NCBI GenBank assembly: GCA_002786025.1
Contig: NHNW01000045.1
Coordinates: 1-64,000 of the forward strand
Origin: Zasmidium citrigriseum
Lineage: Eukaryota; Ascomycota; Dothideomycetes; Mycosphaerellales; Mycosphaerellaceae
Reading direction: 5' to 3'
Length of the DNA stretch: 64,000 bases
Shown here: in pieces, positions 54,887 through 64,000 of the stretch
Layout of the letters: each line of letters opens with the position of its first letter
Position numbering within the stretch: the first letter of the stretch is position 1
Notes under the pieces: model-generated
What the model saw: the letters and a program-made list of their open reading frames with translations, nothing else
Database searches by the model: none
What the model was told of the DNA's origin: nothing
Translations under genes and position numbers: made by a program

Positions 54887-56297
54887 ATTGACGTCTTGCG
54901 GTGGTTGCAGTATTAAAGTTGAATGTGGTGGTATTTCTTGCTTCTGAACTGGCTTTTGTTCAGGAGCGGGTTGGTCCAACTTTCTGCTTGGAGCAGTGGT
55001 GGACTTATACGGCCGTGAAGGAGTTTCGTAAAGGGTATCGTTAGAGGTGGTAGTACAGCAGCAGAGCTTCAGCTTCGCTCTACTCAACCAATTGTGTTTC
55101 TTCTTCCCTCCCAAAAGTTCCTTTCGCTCAGCCACGTTGGTCTGATGAAATGGAGTGAACAAGGTATATTTGAGCAAGAAGAGCTCGCGTAGATGCACGC
55201 GTCGACGTGTGAGCTACCACTTTTTATGTGTTCAGAGCTCGAGCATACTGTGGAGAGCTCAACTCGGTCAGCCCCGAGATGGTGGCTGGCTCAAACGCTC
55301 TTGGGAAAATGCCATGCCATGTTGAGCTGACCACTGCAGCCATGCTGATGAACCGACATCATAGCTTCGATCGCTGTGTGTGAAATCGTAGGCCAATCTC
55401 CACTGTACAAAGCCAATCGATGCCAGTTCATGGCATCACGGCCTCGTATGGTGGTGCAAGCTTCAATGGATTCGGTATGCTGGAGGCTGGCCGTCGCAGT
55501 AGTTCAGCCGAATCAGTATCTGTGCTGCACATCGATGCGGTGGCCGAGCAGAGCTCTGCGAGAACAATGGCTCGATGATGTCTTGATGGCGGTTAGGTGC
55601 ATGAGGTGATGTGGCCGGAGGTGCCGCCAATGGTCTGGACGATGAGAGGAAGTTCGCATAAGGTTGGATCGCTCTGGAGCCGGCGGCCCGTCGATGCAGA
55701 GAAGACCCTCAGTCGATTAATTAAACCCCATGTGGAATATACACTTCTTGGGTGAGGCCATGAGCTTGGAGGGGTTTGCATATAGGCTGCCGTCTGCCGA
55801 CACATCACTGGCAGTTGGCACGGCGCCAATCCATAATCCACGCACGCTAGTGCATTGCGGAATAAATGCTCCGTAGCGCCCAAATTCTCCTTAGCTTGGG
55901 GTCGATCTAATCCACTTCAGAGCTCTACAAAAGCTCTTGACGAAACAGCTTAGAGCTCCATTCGGAATATGCACCTTGATGTAGTTCGTGCACTGTTCGG
56001 TCCCCAGCCAAGCTGCGATGACGAGACGACAGAGATTGAACACGCACCTAATACAAATATCAAGGTTCGTTGGACGAGCTCAACTGCATATTTGTGCTTC
56101 GAATACGAAATTCCTTCGTGAGTGGACCAGCTCGAGATGATGCTTGTGCACATCATGGTGGTCGTTGAGATCCAATGGCTTGGAGTGGATTGTTCCTGTT
56201 GAGAAGCTGTGGTACGATCCACGACGGACTCTCTGGTGCCGCTCGACGGTGGGTATGTTTCTGCACGAGCAATCTCGATACACCTGCGATGTGACTT
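54887..56297. other. intergenic stretch of about 1.4 kb
   Basis: 5' region of the giant STAND gene (with possible 5' leader exon) and 3' side of the HAD gene. The open frame between 54887 and 55198 has Cys-rich KLKLCCC and may be leader only. No other gene supported. Confidence 0.5.
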
Positions 56298-57085
56298 CTA
56301 GTATGCAGGGCCGGCTGCAATTATACCCTCTGCTGTGCCCGTCAAGGTGTCGGAGATGACGTCGACGTCGCCAAAGATGTCTTCTAATGGCTCCTTCTCA
56401 AACACCGTGCAGAATGCCCCTCGAAATCTGCGCAACCATCAGCTCAAGCTTCGTGCTACGTTTGCATGCCGTGAACATACCCGACTCGCTTGGCGCCTGT
56501 CGTGTCCCACTGATGGGCGGCGAAGAACCATGGCCGAGGTTGTCGTGTACCTGACAGCTTGTCGAACAGTGGTTTGTACGACTCCGGGGCCGGCTTGCCA
56601 ATGCCTGACGTGTCGCAAGACAGCAGGTTGTCGAGGGGAAAGTGGATACCTGCTTGGTTGAAGTATGCTGCGCAACCCATTCGGTCGGCCGCCGTCAATG
56701 CCCAGACGATGAATCCAGCCTCCCTCAATTTCACGATGCATTCTTTGGCCCCAGGTCGCATTCGGAGTTTATTGTATCCATGGTCCATGATGTGTCGGAC
56801 GTCAGAGGAGGTTGCGAACTCCCTTGGTTCCTGGATGCCCGCTTTGAACAGCATTCGGAAGAAGATGGCCTGGACGACATCTGCGAATCCGACGTATCTT
56901 CCAGACATACTCAGGTAAGTATACTCGCGCTCCGCCGTCTCGAGCCACATCTGGCAAAGTAGCGTCGGCTTGATGCCTTCTGCCCGCAACTTGTCGCCGA
57001 GCCGCTCATCCGTCGCTTCGAACACGGCCTCGTAGCCAACAAGCGTCCCGACAACGTCGAAAACAACATTGCCCCTCGATTCCAT
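56298..57085 (-). CDS. HAD-superfamily hydrolase, haloacid dehalogenase-like
   Basis: Exons 57085-56481 and 56427-56298, with a 53-base phase-2 intron, give 244 residues. The nucleophile motif VVFDVVGTLVGYE resembles type II haloacid dehalogenases (D-x-x-GT with no second Asp). Further motifs are WALTAADRMGCAAYF (Thr in motif II), the motif III Lys in GIGKPAPESYKPLF, and motif IV-like AKRVGFRGAFCTVFEKEPLE completed by exon 2 (FGDVDVISDTL). Expected to be a soluble hydrolase of a small phosphate or halide ester. It is preceded by a 5' region, and its neighbour upstream on the same strand is the AsaB-like gene. Confidence 0.85.
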
Positions 57086-57747
57086 GGTTTTGTCTGCGAT
57101 TCGCTGAAAGTTCTGAAGAGTTCGAATGTGCCTCCTCCGAGTCGAAGTTCTGCGTGATATGACATCTGCGCAGCTGCTGCCATTCGAAATTTTCGATTTC
57201 CAATCGAGGCCGCCTTGACGCAGCCTGGAGCGTCGATATTCCTCATGGAGTAATCAAAGGGCGTGGTATTGCCATTCAAATGGCAATTGGGAAGAATAAC
57301 GTCCCGGCCAGCATGTGGTGGGTTTCCGCAATACATCCGACCGAATCGCAGTCAGCGCCGCGCCTGAACTCGAATCCTGCGACTTGCGATTTTCGCAGTC
57401 GCAAATGGCTTTCATCCTGGATGGAAACTGAATCGCGAGGGAAAACGGTGTGATGGAGATGAAACAGAAGAGATGGAAAAGAACGCGTTTTGAGAAAGCA
57501 ACAACATTTGGGAAAACACGCTAGGCCGCTTCGGGACGCGGCTAAACGTTAAGCCGGCTCCTGCGACGACAACATTCGTAAAATCATCATGTCTTCAAGT
57601 TGGCCCTGGATAACGTTGAAACAGTGAGTGTAAGACTTAAAACCGCTACTCCGATTCAGCTACATTCCCAAAAAATTCCAAAACTCCCCGAACGATCCCG
57701 AGTTGTCCATATATCAGAGTCTCGAGGATAACAGCCTTCCTCAAGGC
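57086..57747. other. intergenic stretch
   Basis: Promoter of the HAD gene and 3' side of the AsaB-like gene. Nothing coding supported. Confidence 0.55.
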
Positions 57748-58666
57748 TCAAGCCTTCGGCACAAAAGCAAACACCTTGATCTCCATACTCTCTCTCGGAG
57801 GACCGTCATTGAACTCCGGATCAACGAAAGCACTGTGTGCTGTCGTACGTCCTCCCTCATCAAAGAACGCACTATCAAACTGCATGAACAACAACGCCTC
57901 ACTCGGCTCCTGATGGTCCATGTAGTACCACTTGTGCTCATCATGGTACATCGGATTGCCCAGCTCAAACCAATCGTTGTCTTCGCGGATGTACTTGCGC
58001 TTGATCCAGTCTCGACCCCACTTGACAGTTGAGTACTCGCACACGGCGAGAGGATCTCTGGTGATGGTCTTCAATGGACGCCAGACGTTGATAACATACA
58101 CTCGGTTTTCGTCGAGCAGCTTCTGACGTTCTTCGGCGTCGGGCACTATCTTTTCGAATTGTTTCATGGCACCGACAGGGGTGAAGTCTGTATGAACGCT
58201 GAGCGCAGGACCTTGGTAGTTTTGGCGCTTGTTGGGGTCGGTGGAGTATTTGCTACGGATTCGGCTGGTGAGGATCTCGACTCTGGGGGCGTTGAGTCTG
58301 AAGGCAGTCTATCAGTCGATCATATCACAATGTCTGACAATAAGATGAGACTTACAGATTGGCGACCAAGTCCTTTGTCGCTTGACGCAGGAGGGAGGTG
58401 ATCTCCTCCTCGTTCTTGCATTCATTGAGCTGAGGGACTTCATGATGGACATATTGAAAGCCGTTCTTCTCCAGGGTGAAGTCTTTCTCGTTGCCACGAA
58501 CGTCGTTGATAGTGACTTCGTAGCTCCTCCATCCATTTCGCATCTGTTCATCGAACTCTTCCTCTCCTCCGGGCTTCGTCAGGTCGGTGATGATTTCTTT
58601 GCAATTGACGGGCTTGCAGTAGTTCAGTTCAGCCCGAACGTTGCGCTTTGGGTGTGAGATAGTCAT
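57748..58666 (-). CDS. AsaB/CmcJ-like oxidoreductase (hydroxylase/desaturase family)
   Basis: Exons 58666-58356 and 58297-57748, with a 58-base phase-2 intron, give 286 residues. It resembles the fungal hydroxylase/desaturase family that includes AsaB of the aspergillic-acid cluster and CmcJ-type enzymes, with MTISHPKRNVRAELNYC at the start, KNGFQYVHHEVPQLNEC, the likely metal-binding SVHTDFTPVGA (H-x-D), NVWRPLKTITRDPLAVCE and MDHQEPSEALLFMQFDS. These are non-haem iron-type proteins acting on small molecules; the exact reaction here is unknown. No signal peptide. A TATA-like ATAAATATTCC lies about 100 bases upstream of the start. It may belong to a second small gene set with the HAD, RTA1 and MFS genes. 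Confidence 0.82.
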
Positions 58667-59463
58667 CTTGAACGATAATAACGGTGATGATTGAAGTCTA
58701 TGTCTTGAGTACTGAAGTTGTCGATGAAATGTGAGCTCGTGAATGCAAAGTCATCCAGTAGAAAGCGCGGAATATTTATGTAGTGTCTACAATCTCGCAC
58801 AGTAGTCGCCCACTTACCCGAATGCGAACCGTGGAGCTCATACCACCGGTACGAAGGTGGCCGACCTCCTTGCGGCTGTGCACTTGCCAAGTACGCTGTA
58901 AAGACCGTCGTTACTGGCTGATGAGCGGGACGACGAGGACTTCGGATTCGCTATCACTATGTGCGCACATATGCATGGATAACTATATGTGAGACATGTC
59001 CACCTTCGGATTCAATACGATGGCAATCATTCGGGCGTGGCGGACTTAGGGCACGGATCTGCTGCTAGCGCCAAACCTTATCTGACGCAAGTGAATGCCT
59101 CGCTTTCGCTCGCTTTCGTTGCATAAAGCTTGGCACGGACTACAACCCCTCCCGCTATCTTGCACATTGATCCTGGACAATCACCATCTCCTCTCACATC
59201 TCGGCCGACGCCCGTCGGATGACCGACGATGATCACAAGTCAGATGGCATCTCCTTCGCCAAACTTCACGGGGTTTGTTCCACATTGCGCTGCCAGACTT
59301 CGGTCACTTGCGGGAGAACAGCCAAGAGAGAGTACGCACAATCTTTGTAGGAAGCTTTTGAAATTGATGTCTATCCATATTTGGTGCGCTCGTGTTGCTG
59401 AAAAACTTCGCCTCGCTCATGAAACAGGTACAACGAAAAATAACACCAAACCGGTCCACCCAA
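58667..59463. other. intergenic stretch
   Basis: Promoter of the AsaB-like gene and 3' side of the RTA1-like gene; no gene seen. Confidence 0.55.
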
Positions 59464-60402
59464 TCACACCAACGCCCTCGTAGGAGACGAGTTCGACCTC
59501 TCCAGCTCCAAATGGTGGTACCTCTCATGAGAAGCCATAACCTCTTTGCACTTTCCCGGGAGATAGAGGATGCCCCAAGCGCCCATCACCACGACCATCT
59601 GATATCCATCAAAAGCATACCCAGTCCACTCATTGTTCTTCAAGAAGTCCACACCAAGCTCCGTCAAGCGCATCAAGTTGCGGCCGAGAATGATTGAGAT
59701 AGCCAGACCAAAGAGCTGACTCCACATCTTGAACTTCGTAAATGGAGTTTTGGTCGCCATTCCGGGGCCATCGTTCCTCGACTTGCGCAGCCAAGCTCCG
59801 TACCGATAAGTCACCCATCCATTCTCCGCCGCGATGAATCCCCAAAACACCATTTGCGCGACAAATGAGGCGATTTTAATCTTGCCGCCGGCCTCGGCCA
59901 ATCCTCGTTCCGATGCGGCTGCCATGTCGATGCCGCCGGCTGCTTGGACGAAGATGCAAAGGAAGTTGATGCTGAAGTATAGGGGTCGTTGCATTCGAAT
60001 GGGGAGCCAGCAGAGCTTTTCAGCGTTCAGAGCTTTGATGTATTCGGTGTGTACCAGCGTGACGGTGATCATTAAAGTCGAAGGGCCGAGCAGTAGAAGA
60101 ACAGATTGTATTCCGTCTGCGACTTTGCTGCAGGGTGTTTGACTGAGGTATATGCGAGCAGCATATCCGGCAAGTTCGACTTCGACAGATCAGCAACGCT
60201 CAGTCTCAAATGGTAAAAGTTGCTTACAAGTTCCTCCGATCACCATGAAGATATTGTCCCAAGTCCGGGTCATAACCATTCTCATAGCATGAAGACCGAC
60301 CATAATCGAGAAAAGGCCGACTGCAACAGCAGCAAGGGGCAGACTCGGAGTGTATGGGTACAATGATTGACATTCCGACGAGCTCGATGATTGAGAAGCC
60401 AT
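59464..60402 (-). CDS. RTA1-like seven-helix membrane protein
   Basis: Exons 60402-60228 and 60179-59464, with a 48-base intron, give 296 residues. The start is MASQSSSSSECQSLYPYTPS. About seven hydrophobic segments are visible: PLAAVAVGLFSIMVGLHAM, MVIGGTFELAGYAARI, VLLLLGPSTLMITVTLVH, LYFSINFLCIFVQAAGG, IASFVAQMVFWGFIAA, FGLAISIILGRNLMR, and MVVVMGAWGILYL. The RTA1/RTM1/Rsb1 family has the FEL-GYAAR segment after helix 2 and QAAGG in helix 4, both present. Family members are linked to lipid movement and to resistance against toxic small molecules in the plasma membrane. The polar C-terminal tail is cytosolic. The adjacent MFS transporter fits a protective or export context. Confidence 0.87.
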
Positions 60403-61353
60403 GGTCGCCGTATCGTATAGTTGAACAGAATGATATAATGGCTGAAGTTGCTTGCTGATGTCGATGACTTCTAGACGTGAAGTGGGATCAAAGTTGTTAT
60501 AAACCAGATCTATCAGCCACAGTAACCAAACCCCTCCCTCTCCCAATGCATCAGCCTTGGATAAAACAAGCAACACAAACACACCACTCAAGATCGCACC
60601 GCTAGTGCCCGGGTGCGAAGGTGGCACAGTCGCACTACAACGACCAGAGTTCCAGGCAGAAAGAAAAGAAAACACCACAACCTTTCGTGAATCGCCGTCT
60701 CTTCGTCACCGAGCGGCATTGGTGTTGCAAGCATGCTGCCCTGTCCAAGGCTGCGCTAAGCCCGACGATCCCGAACCTTGCGCGTGCACTAATCATGGAA
60801 TGCGAAGTTTAATTTGATTGGCATAGCCACGGCACCCCAGATTTTCTCGCCGAATGCGAGGTTGATGAAGTGGATCTGTTTGGGTTCGGTTTGAATAGGC
60901 AGCCACATTTCAGATCCCCTATCTGCGGAGTTTGCCAGTAGCGTTTTTGCAGGTTACGTTTGAGAAGTCTGTGAGCTTTGAGAAACGGGAATCTGTTGGG
61001 AACTTCCGCGGCACATGGATGCTGCGTGTCTGTGTGATGAGATGCAGAGCTGGTATGCTGTGTCTCGGCCCTAGGTGACGGATTTATGCTTTGCATGCTA
61101 CAAGGAAGCGGATCAGCTCTGTATATCATACAGCCACTGCAGGGTCAGGCGCATGTATCTACCCGAGAAGGACCAATTGCAGGCCATCCATTGGCAACTT
61201 ACAATCCCCCGTGAAGTGTGAAAGAAAGCGATAGTGCACTCATGTACTCGAAGGTGACCAATGGTGCAGGGCAAGACGGTTTCGTAAATAGCTAAACAGA
61301 TCAACGATCTATATTCTAACTCTATGACAACGGACTTTTCATAGCTGTTACTC
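60403..61353. other. intergenic stretch of about 950 bases
   Basis: Promoter of the RTA1-like gene and 3' side of the MFS gene. No gene supported. Confidence 0.55.
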
Positions 61354-63073
61354 TCAACCTCTGAATGGCTTTCTGTTCCTCAGTCGTTCTCCATAGAACC
61401 CGAAAAGAATTGGAATAGGTCCAATGACGAAAGCAATCAACCCGAACAAGGTATTGCCCCAGCCTAGCCCAAGAGCATCATATATGTCCAGTCCACAAAG
61501 TGGTAACAGTGCTCCCAACAAACTTCTCAGCACCGTATTGGCCGCAATGGCACTTGCCGCATAAGTGGTGAAAGTATCCACAAGGTACGTCTGAATGCAC
61601 ATCAGGATGATGATCACTCCGAAGGACGTTATGACCGTTCCAACTTGAGGGACCATCCAGTGGACTTTGTAATCTGCTCCCCAGCCGTAGATGAAGAAGC
61701 CGATGGGAATCGACAGACAGCCTGGCAAGACCATGTACAGTGGCAGTCGATCTTCGGGCTTGGGCTTCTCGCTCGCCGCAAGCTTCTGTCGTACTCGGCG
61801 GTCGCTCAGCATGCTGGCGTAGAACAAGCCGGCCAAAGTACCAATGCCACTTCCGAGATACGATAGTCCTGCGCTGGAGGTTGAAAACCCGTATTGGTCC
61901 TTGAAGACGAAGGTAAACGTTGTGAAGAGGATGTAGAGTAGGCCGTAGAGTATTGCAACGTAAATGCTCATGAGCGATGCGACAGGCGTGAAGAGCAGGA
62001 TCCTCATGGGTCGAATGATGCTTTGTAGGAGAAGCTTCCGAGGGGGAAGATCCAAGGTCTTGCGGACGTAGTAGTTTGGGTTTCCGGTCTCCTTTCGAAG
62101 TCGGGCGGCTTTCTTCTCGAGAATCACGGAAGCCAACGTCTCTTTCAAGACGAAGAAGCAGGCAATGGTGATCACACCACCCTGATCAACAGTCAATTGA
62201 GTTGAACCGAGGAGCATCCTGAATAGGCGTTGACTTACAACAATGGTAATCAGCCAGAATACCCATCTCCATCCCGCACCTTGAGTGAGAAAGCCTCCAG
62301 CTATTGGGCCCTACACCTGATTCAGTACAAAGTCTCATCAAAGAACGACGGACCAACTCACCACCACAGGCCCGAAGATAGGACCCATCGACCACAGAGC
62401 CATGCACATGCCTCTCCTCTCAGGAGGTATCAAGTCCGCAATCGTTCCACTACCGATCGTAATCGCTCCAACTCCCGCAAAGCCAGCCAAGAATCGAAAT
62501 GCAATGAGCATCGGCAGATTAACAGACACTGCATTCAAAATTGTGAAGATCACAAACAGAATGTTGCATATGTGATACACCGGAGAGCGACCAAGCAGTT
62601 CGCTGGCAGGTGCTACAACAAGAGGACCAAAAGCGAAGCCGAGGACGTAGATCGACACCACGAATGTTGCGAGGATATTCGAGGAAGTATCGAAGTCCAT
62701 CATCACATCCGGAACTCCTGGGGCAAACATCGAGGATGCCAGAGGCCTATAATCAGTAAAGTCAGCGTGATTGACAATAAGTGCGTTGCCTAAGGACCTA
62801 CGTGAGAAATGTGACAAGCGACACCATGGCGATGATGGAGGCTTTCCGCCAAGTGTTCCAGTTCAGCGGGTTGGTAGGGTCATCGTTGCCGTCCCAAGTA
62901 ACTTCGAACTCATCATGCTCCGCTGGGATTTCTTCCTTGGTTTCAGGTTGTACTACAACCTGAGCGTGGTCGAATCGTTCGTCTGAGTTGGTGTCGACAT
63001 CGCCTTGGGTCGTTTTGAGTATCTGGGCGTCTTCGGCAGCCTGATTTGACTTCTCCTGGTCTTGGTCCGCCAT
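61354..63073 (-). CDS. MFS transporter, drug:H+ antiporter-like
   Basis: Four exons: 63073-62802, 62746-62362, 62310-62239, 62181-61354, giving 518 residues. The start is the ATG at 63073 (MADQDQEKSN). The long acidic N-terminal tail ends in the family motif DPTNPLNWNTWRKA before helix 1. Other landmarks: LGFAFGPLVVAPASELLGRSP (helix 2 to loop 2-3), GPIFGPVVGPIAGGFLTQ (antiporter-type motif C, restored by joining exons 2 and 3), and the C-terminal half with GLSYLGSGIGTLAG. Twelve membrane segments are expected. Exports small molecules or fungicides by proton exchange in the plasma membrane. It is the most distant of a group of minus-strand genes (HAD, AsaB-like, RTA1-like). Confidence 0.9.
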
Positions 63074-64000
63074 TATTAGTCTGCAAGATAGTGTTCGATG
63101 GCTCAGATGAAAGTTTAGCTGACAGTTCAACTCTGGCGATCGATTGCGCTATCTTCGATTGCATCTTGCATCTTCTTAAAAAGATAAAGAATCGACTGGC
63201 GCTTGCCATCTCGGCTACGCAATTTGCCCTTCGGTCTCGCACATATCCGAGCATCGTAATCCAGATGCATTCTGCCGCGTAGTCTCTGTGCGGAGAAGCA
63301 CAATGTCGTTTAGCTACTTCGTCTTCCGTACACGAGGAGTATTGTAGGTGGCTTGGCAGGTGCGTCTTGGTGAAACATGCGACCAGCTAAGCCGCGCTAA
63401 AACTCGGTCGTACCGAATGCGACGAAGGAAGTGAATGCTGTGATACCGCAGATATACCTGCATGTGCTGCCGCCAGTTAGGGCTTCTCCAGATCTTCTTT
63501 CATAAAGTCGTCCTCGATCGACCATGAGCTCGGATTCTGGAACTTCGGCTGAAGCACCTGTGTCTTTCCTTGTGTAGAGACATCTCAGACGGGCCAAGTC
63601 GATCGTATTCGGTAAGAGCATTCCTATCGGCATTGCTGAACACAAAGATCTTTTCAATGTCCGAGTCTGTGGTGGTCAGAGCCGTTGTGGCAGTCGATGC
63701 CACATAGGATATTCTCGCTCTTTAGTGAACGGATCGTCTTGGTCCGCCGATGACCGACTGGGACGTCGAATAGAGATCCTGCGATGTCACTGACGTTGTG
63801 GTTTCGGTCCAGGACTCAAGCAGGAGATCCGAAAATGACCGTTTGGTCCAACTCATTCAACATACAAGCTGTCTGATATTGATATCTTGTCCAGTCAAGT
63901 CTGAAGAAGAGCAGGTGTGAGTAGACTGCACTGGAAAAATCACCTTTTATACCATCGCTGAGTCCTGCGAGTCGATAGTGCGCTCCATCACTCAGGACTG
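63074..64000. other. right-edge stretch without supported gene
   Basis: Promoter side of the MFS gene. Small open frames on the minus strand (63703 and 63657 starts) show no domain; an exon continuing past the window edge cannot be excluded. Confidence 0.45.

Noticed and set aside
54887..55198. Upstream extension of the STAND gene beginning with GTG
   Set aside because: No ATG after the preceding in-frame stop; kept only as a possible leader or exon with an unseen start.
63397..63703. Minus-strand small frames at the right edge
   Set aside because: No domain; cannot be judged without flanking sequence.

Overview
The window is nuclear DNA from a filamentous ascomycete, most likely a Dothideomycete-type mould. 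Genes carry short GT-AG introns (mostly 43-60 bases) and there are two Zn(2)Cys(6) transcription factors. The gene set is typical of Pezizomycotina: an RTA1-family protein, a CmcJ/AsaB-type oxidoreductase, a haem-thiolate peroxidase, an NRPS-like enzyme and a giant STAND/TPR protein. The left edge is a repeat almost stripped of CpA and TpG, the mark of repeat-induced point mutation (RIP). The class is inference; no species can be named from the sequence. All gene models were spliced by eye and every exon junction given keeps the reading frame.

Layout. 1-1.6 kb: RIP-ruined repeat. 1.9-7.4 kb: DUF1349 protein, salicylate-hydroxylase-like flavoprotein and a Zn(2)Cys(6) regulator, all on the minus strand. 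8.4-13.9 kb: housekeeping-like genes (double GFA/CENP-V protein, TMEM135-like membrane protein, PHD-finger/AT-hook protein). 14.5-17.3 kb: two tandem BTB/POZ paralogues that share an intron position and a nearly identical CACGTG-centred promoter block. 17.5-20.8 kb: a membrane/coiled-coil protein and a secreted LVIVD-repeat protein.

21.5-47.1 kb: a dense candidate specialised-metabolite cluster. It holds a Zn(2)Cys(6) regulator, aldehyde dehydrogenase, lactonase-like metallo-beta-lactamase, 4-coumarate-CoA-ligase-like enzyme, secreted haem-thiolate peroxidase, a secreted unknown, acyl-CoA dehydrogenase ending in the peroxisomal signal SRL, Baeyer-Villiger-type monooxygenase, DUF3500 protein, a 128-residue protein I do not recognise, an adenylation-thiolation-thioesterase NRPS-like enzyme whose thioesterase has Cys where Ser is usual, a ketopantoate-reductase-like enzyme and a BAHD-like acyltransferase. 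No polyketide synthase or multimodular NRPS is present. The likely chemistry is therefore activation, peroxisomal modification, oxidation and acyl transfer of pre-existing acids. The product cannot be read from the sequence.

48.5-54.9 kb: a roughly 2,096-residue STAND (NLR-like) NTPase with a long TPR-type helical region. 56.3-63.1 kb: HAD dehalogenase-like protein, AsaB-like oxidoreductase, RTA1-like membrane protein and an MFS transporter, all on the minus strand. I saw no tRNA, rRNA or CRISPR features.
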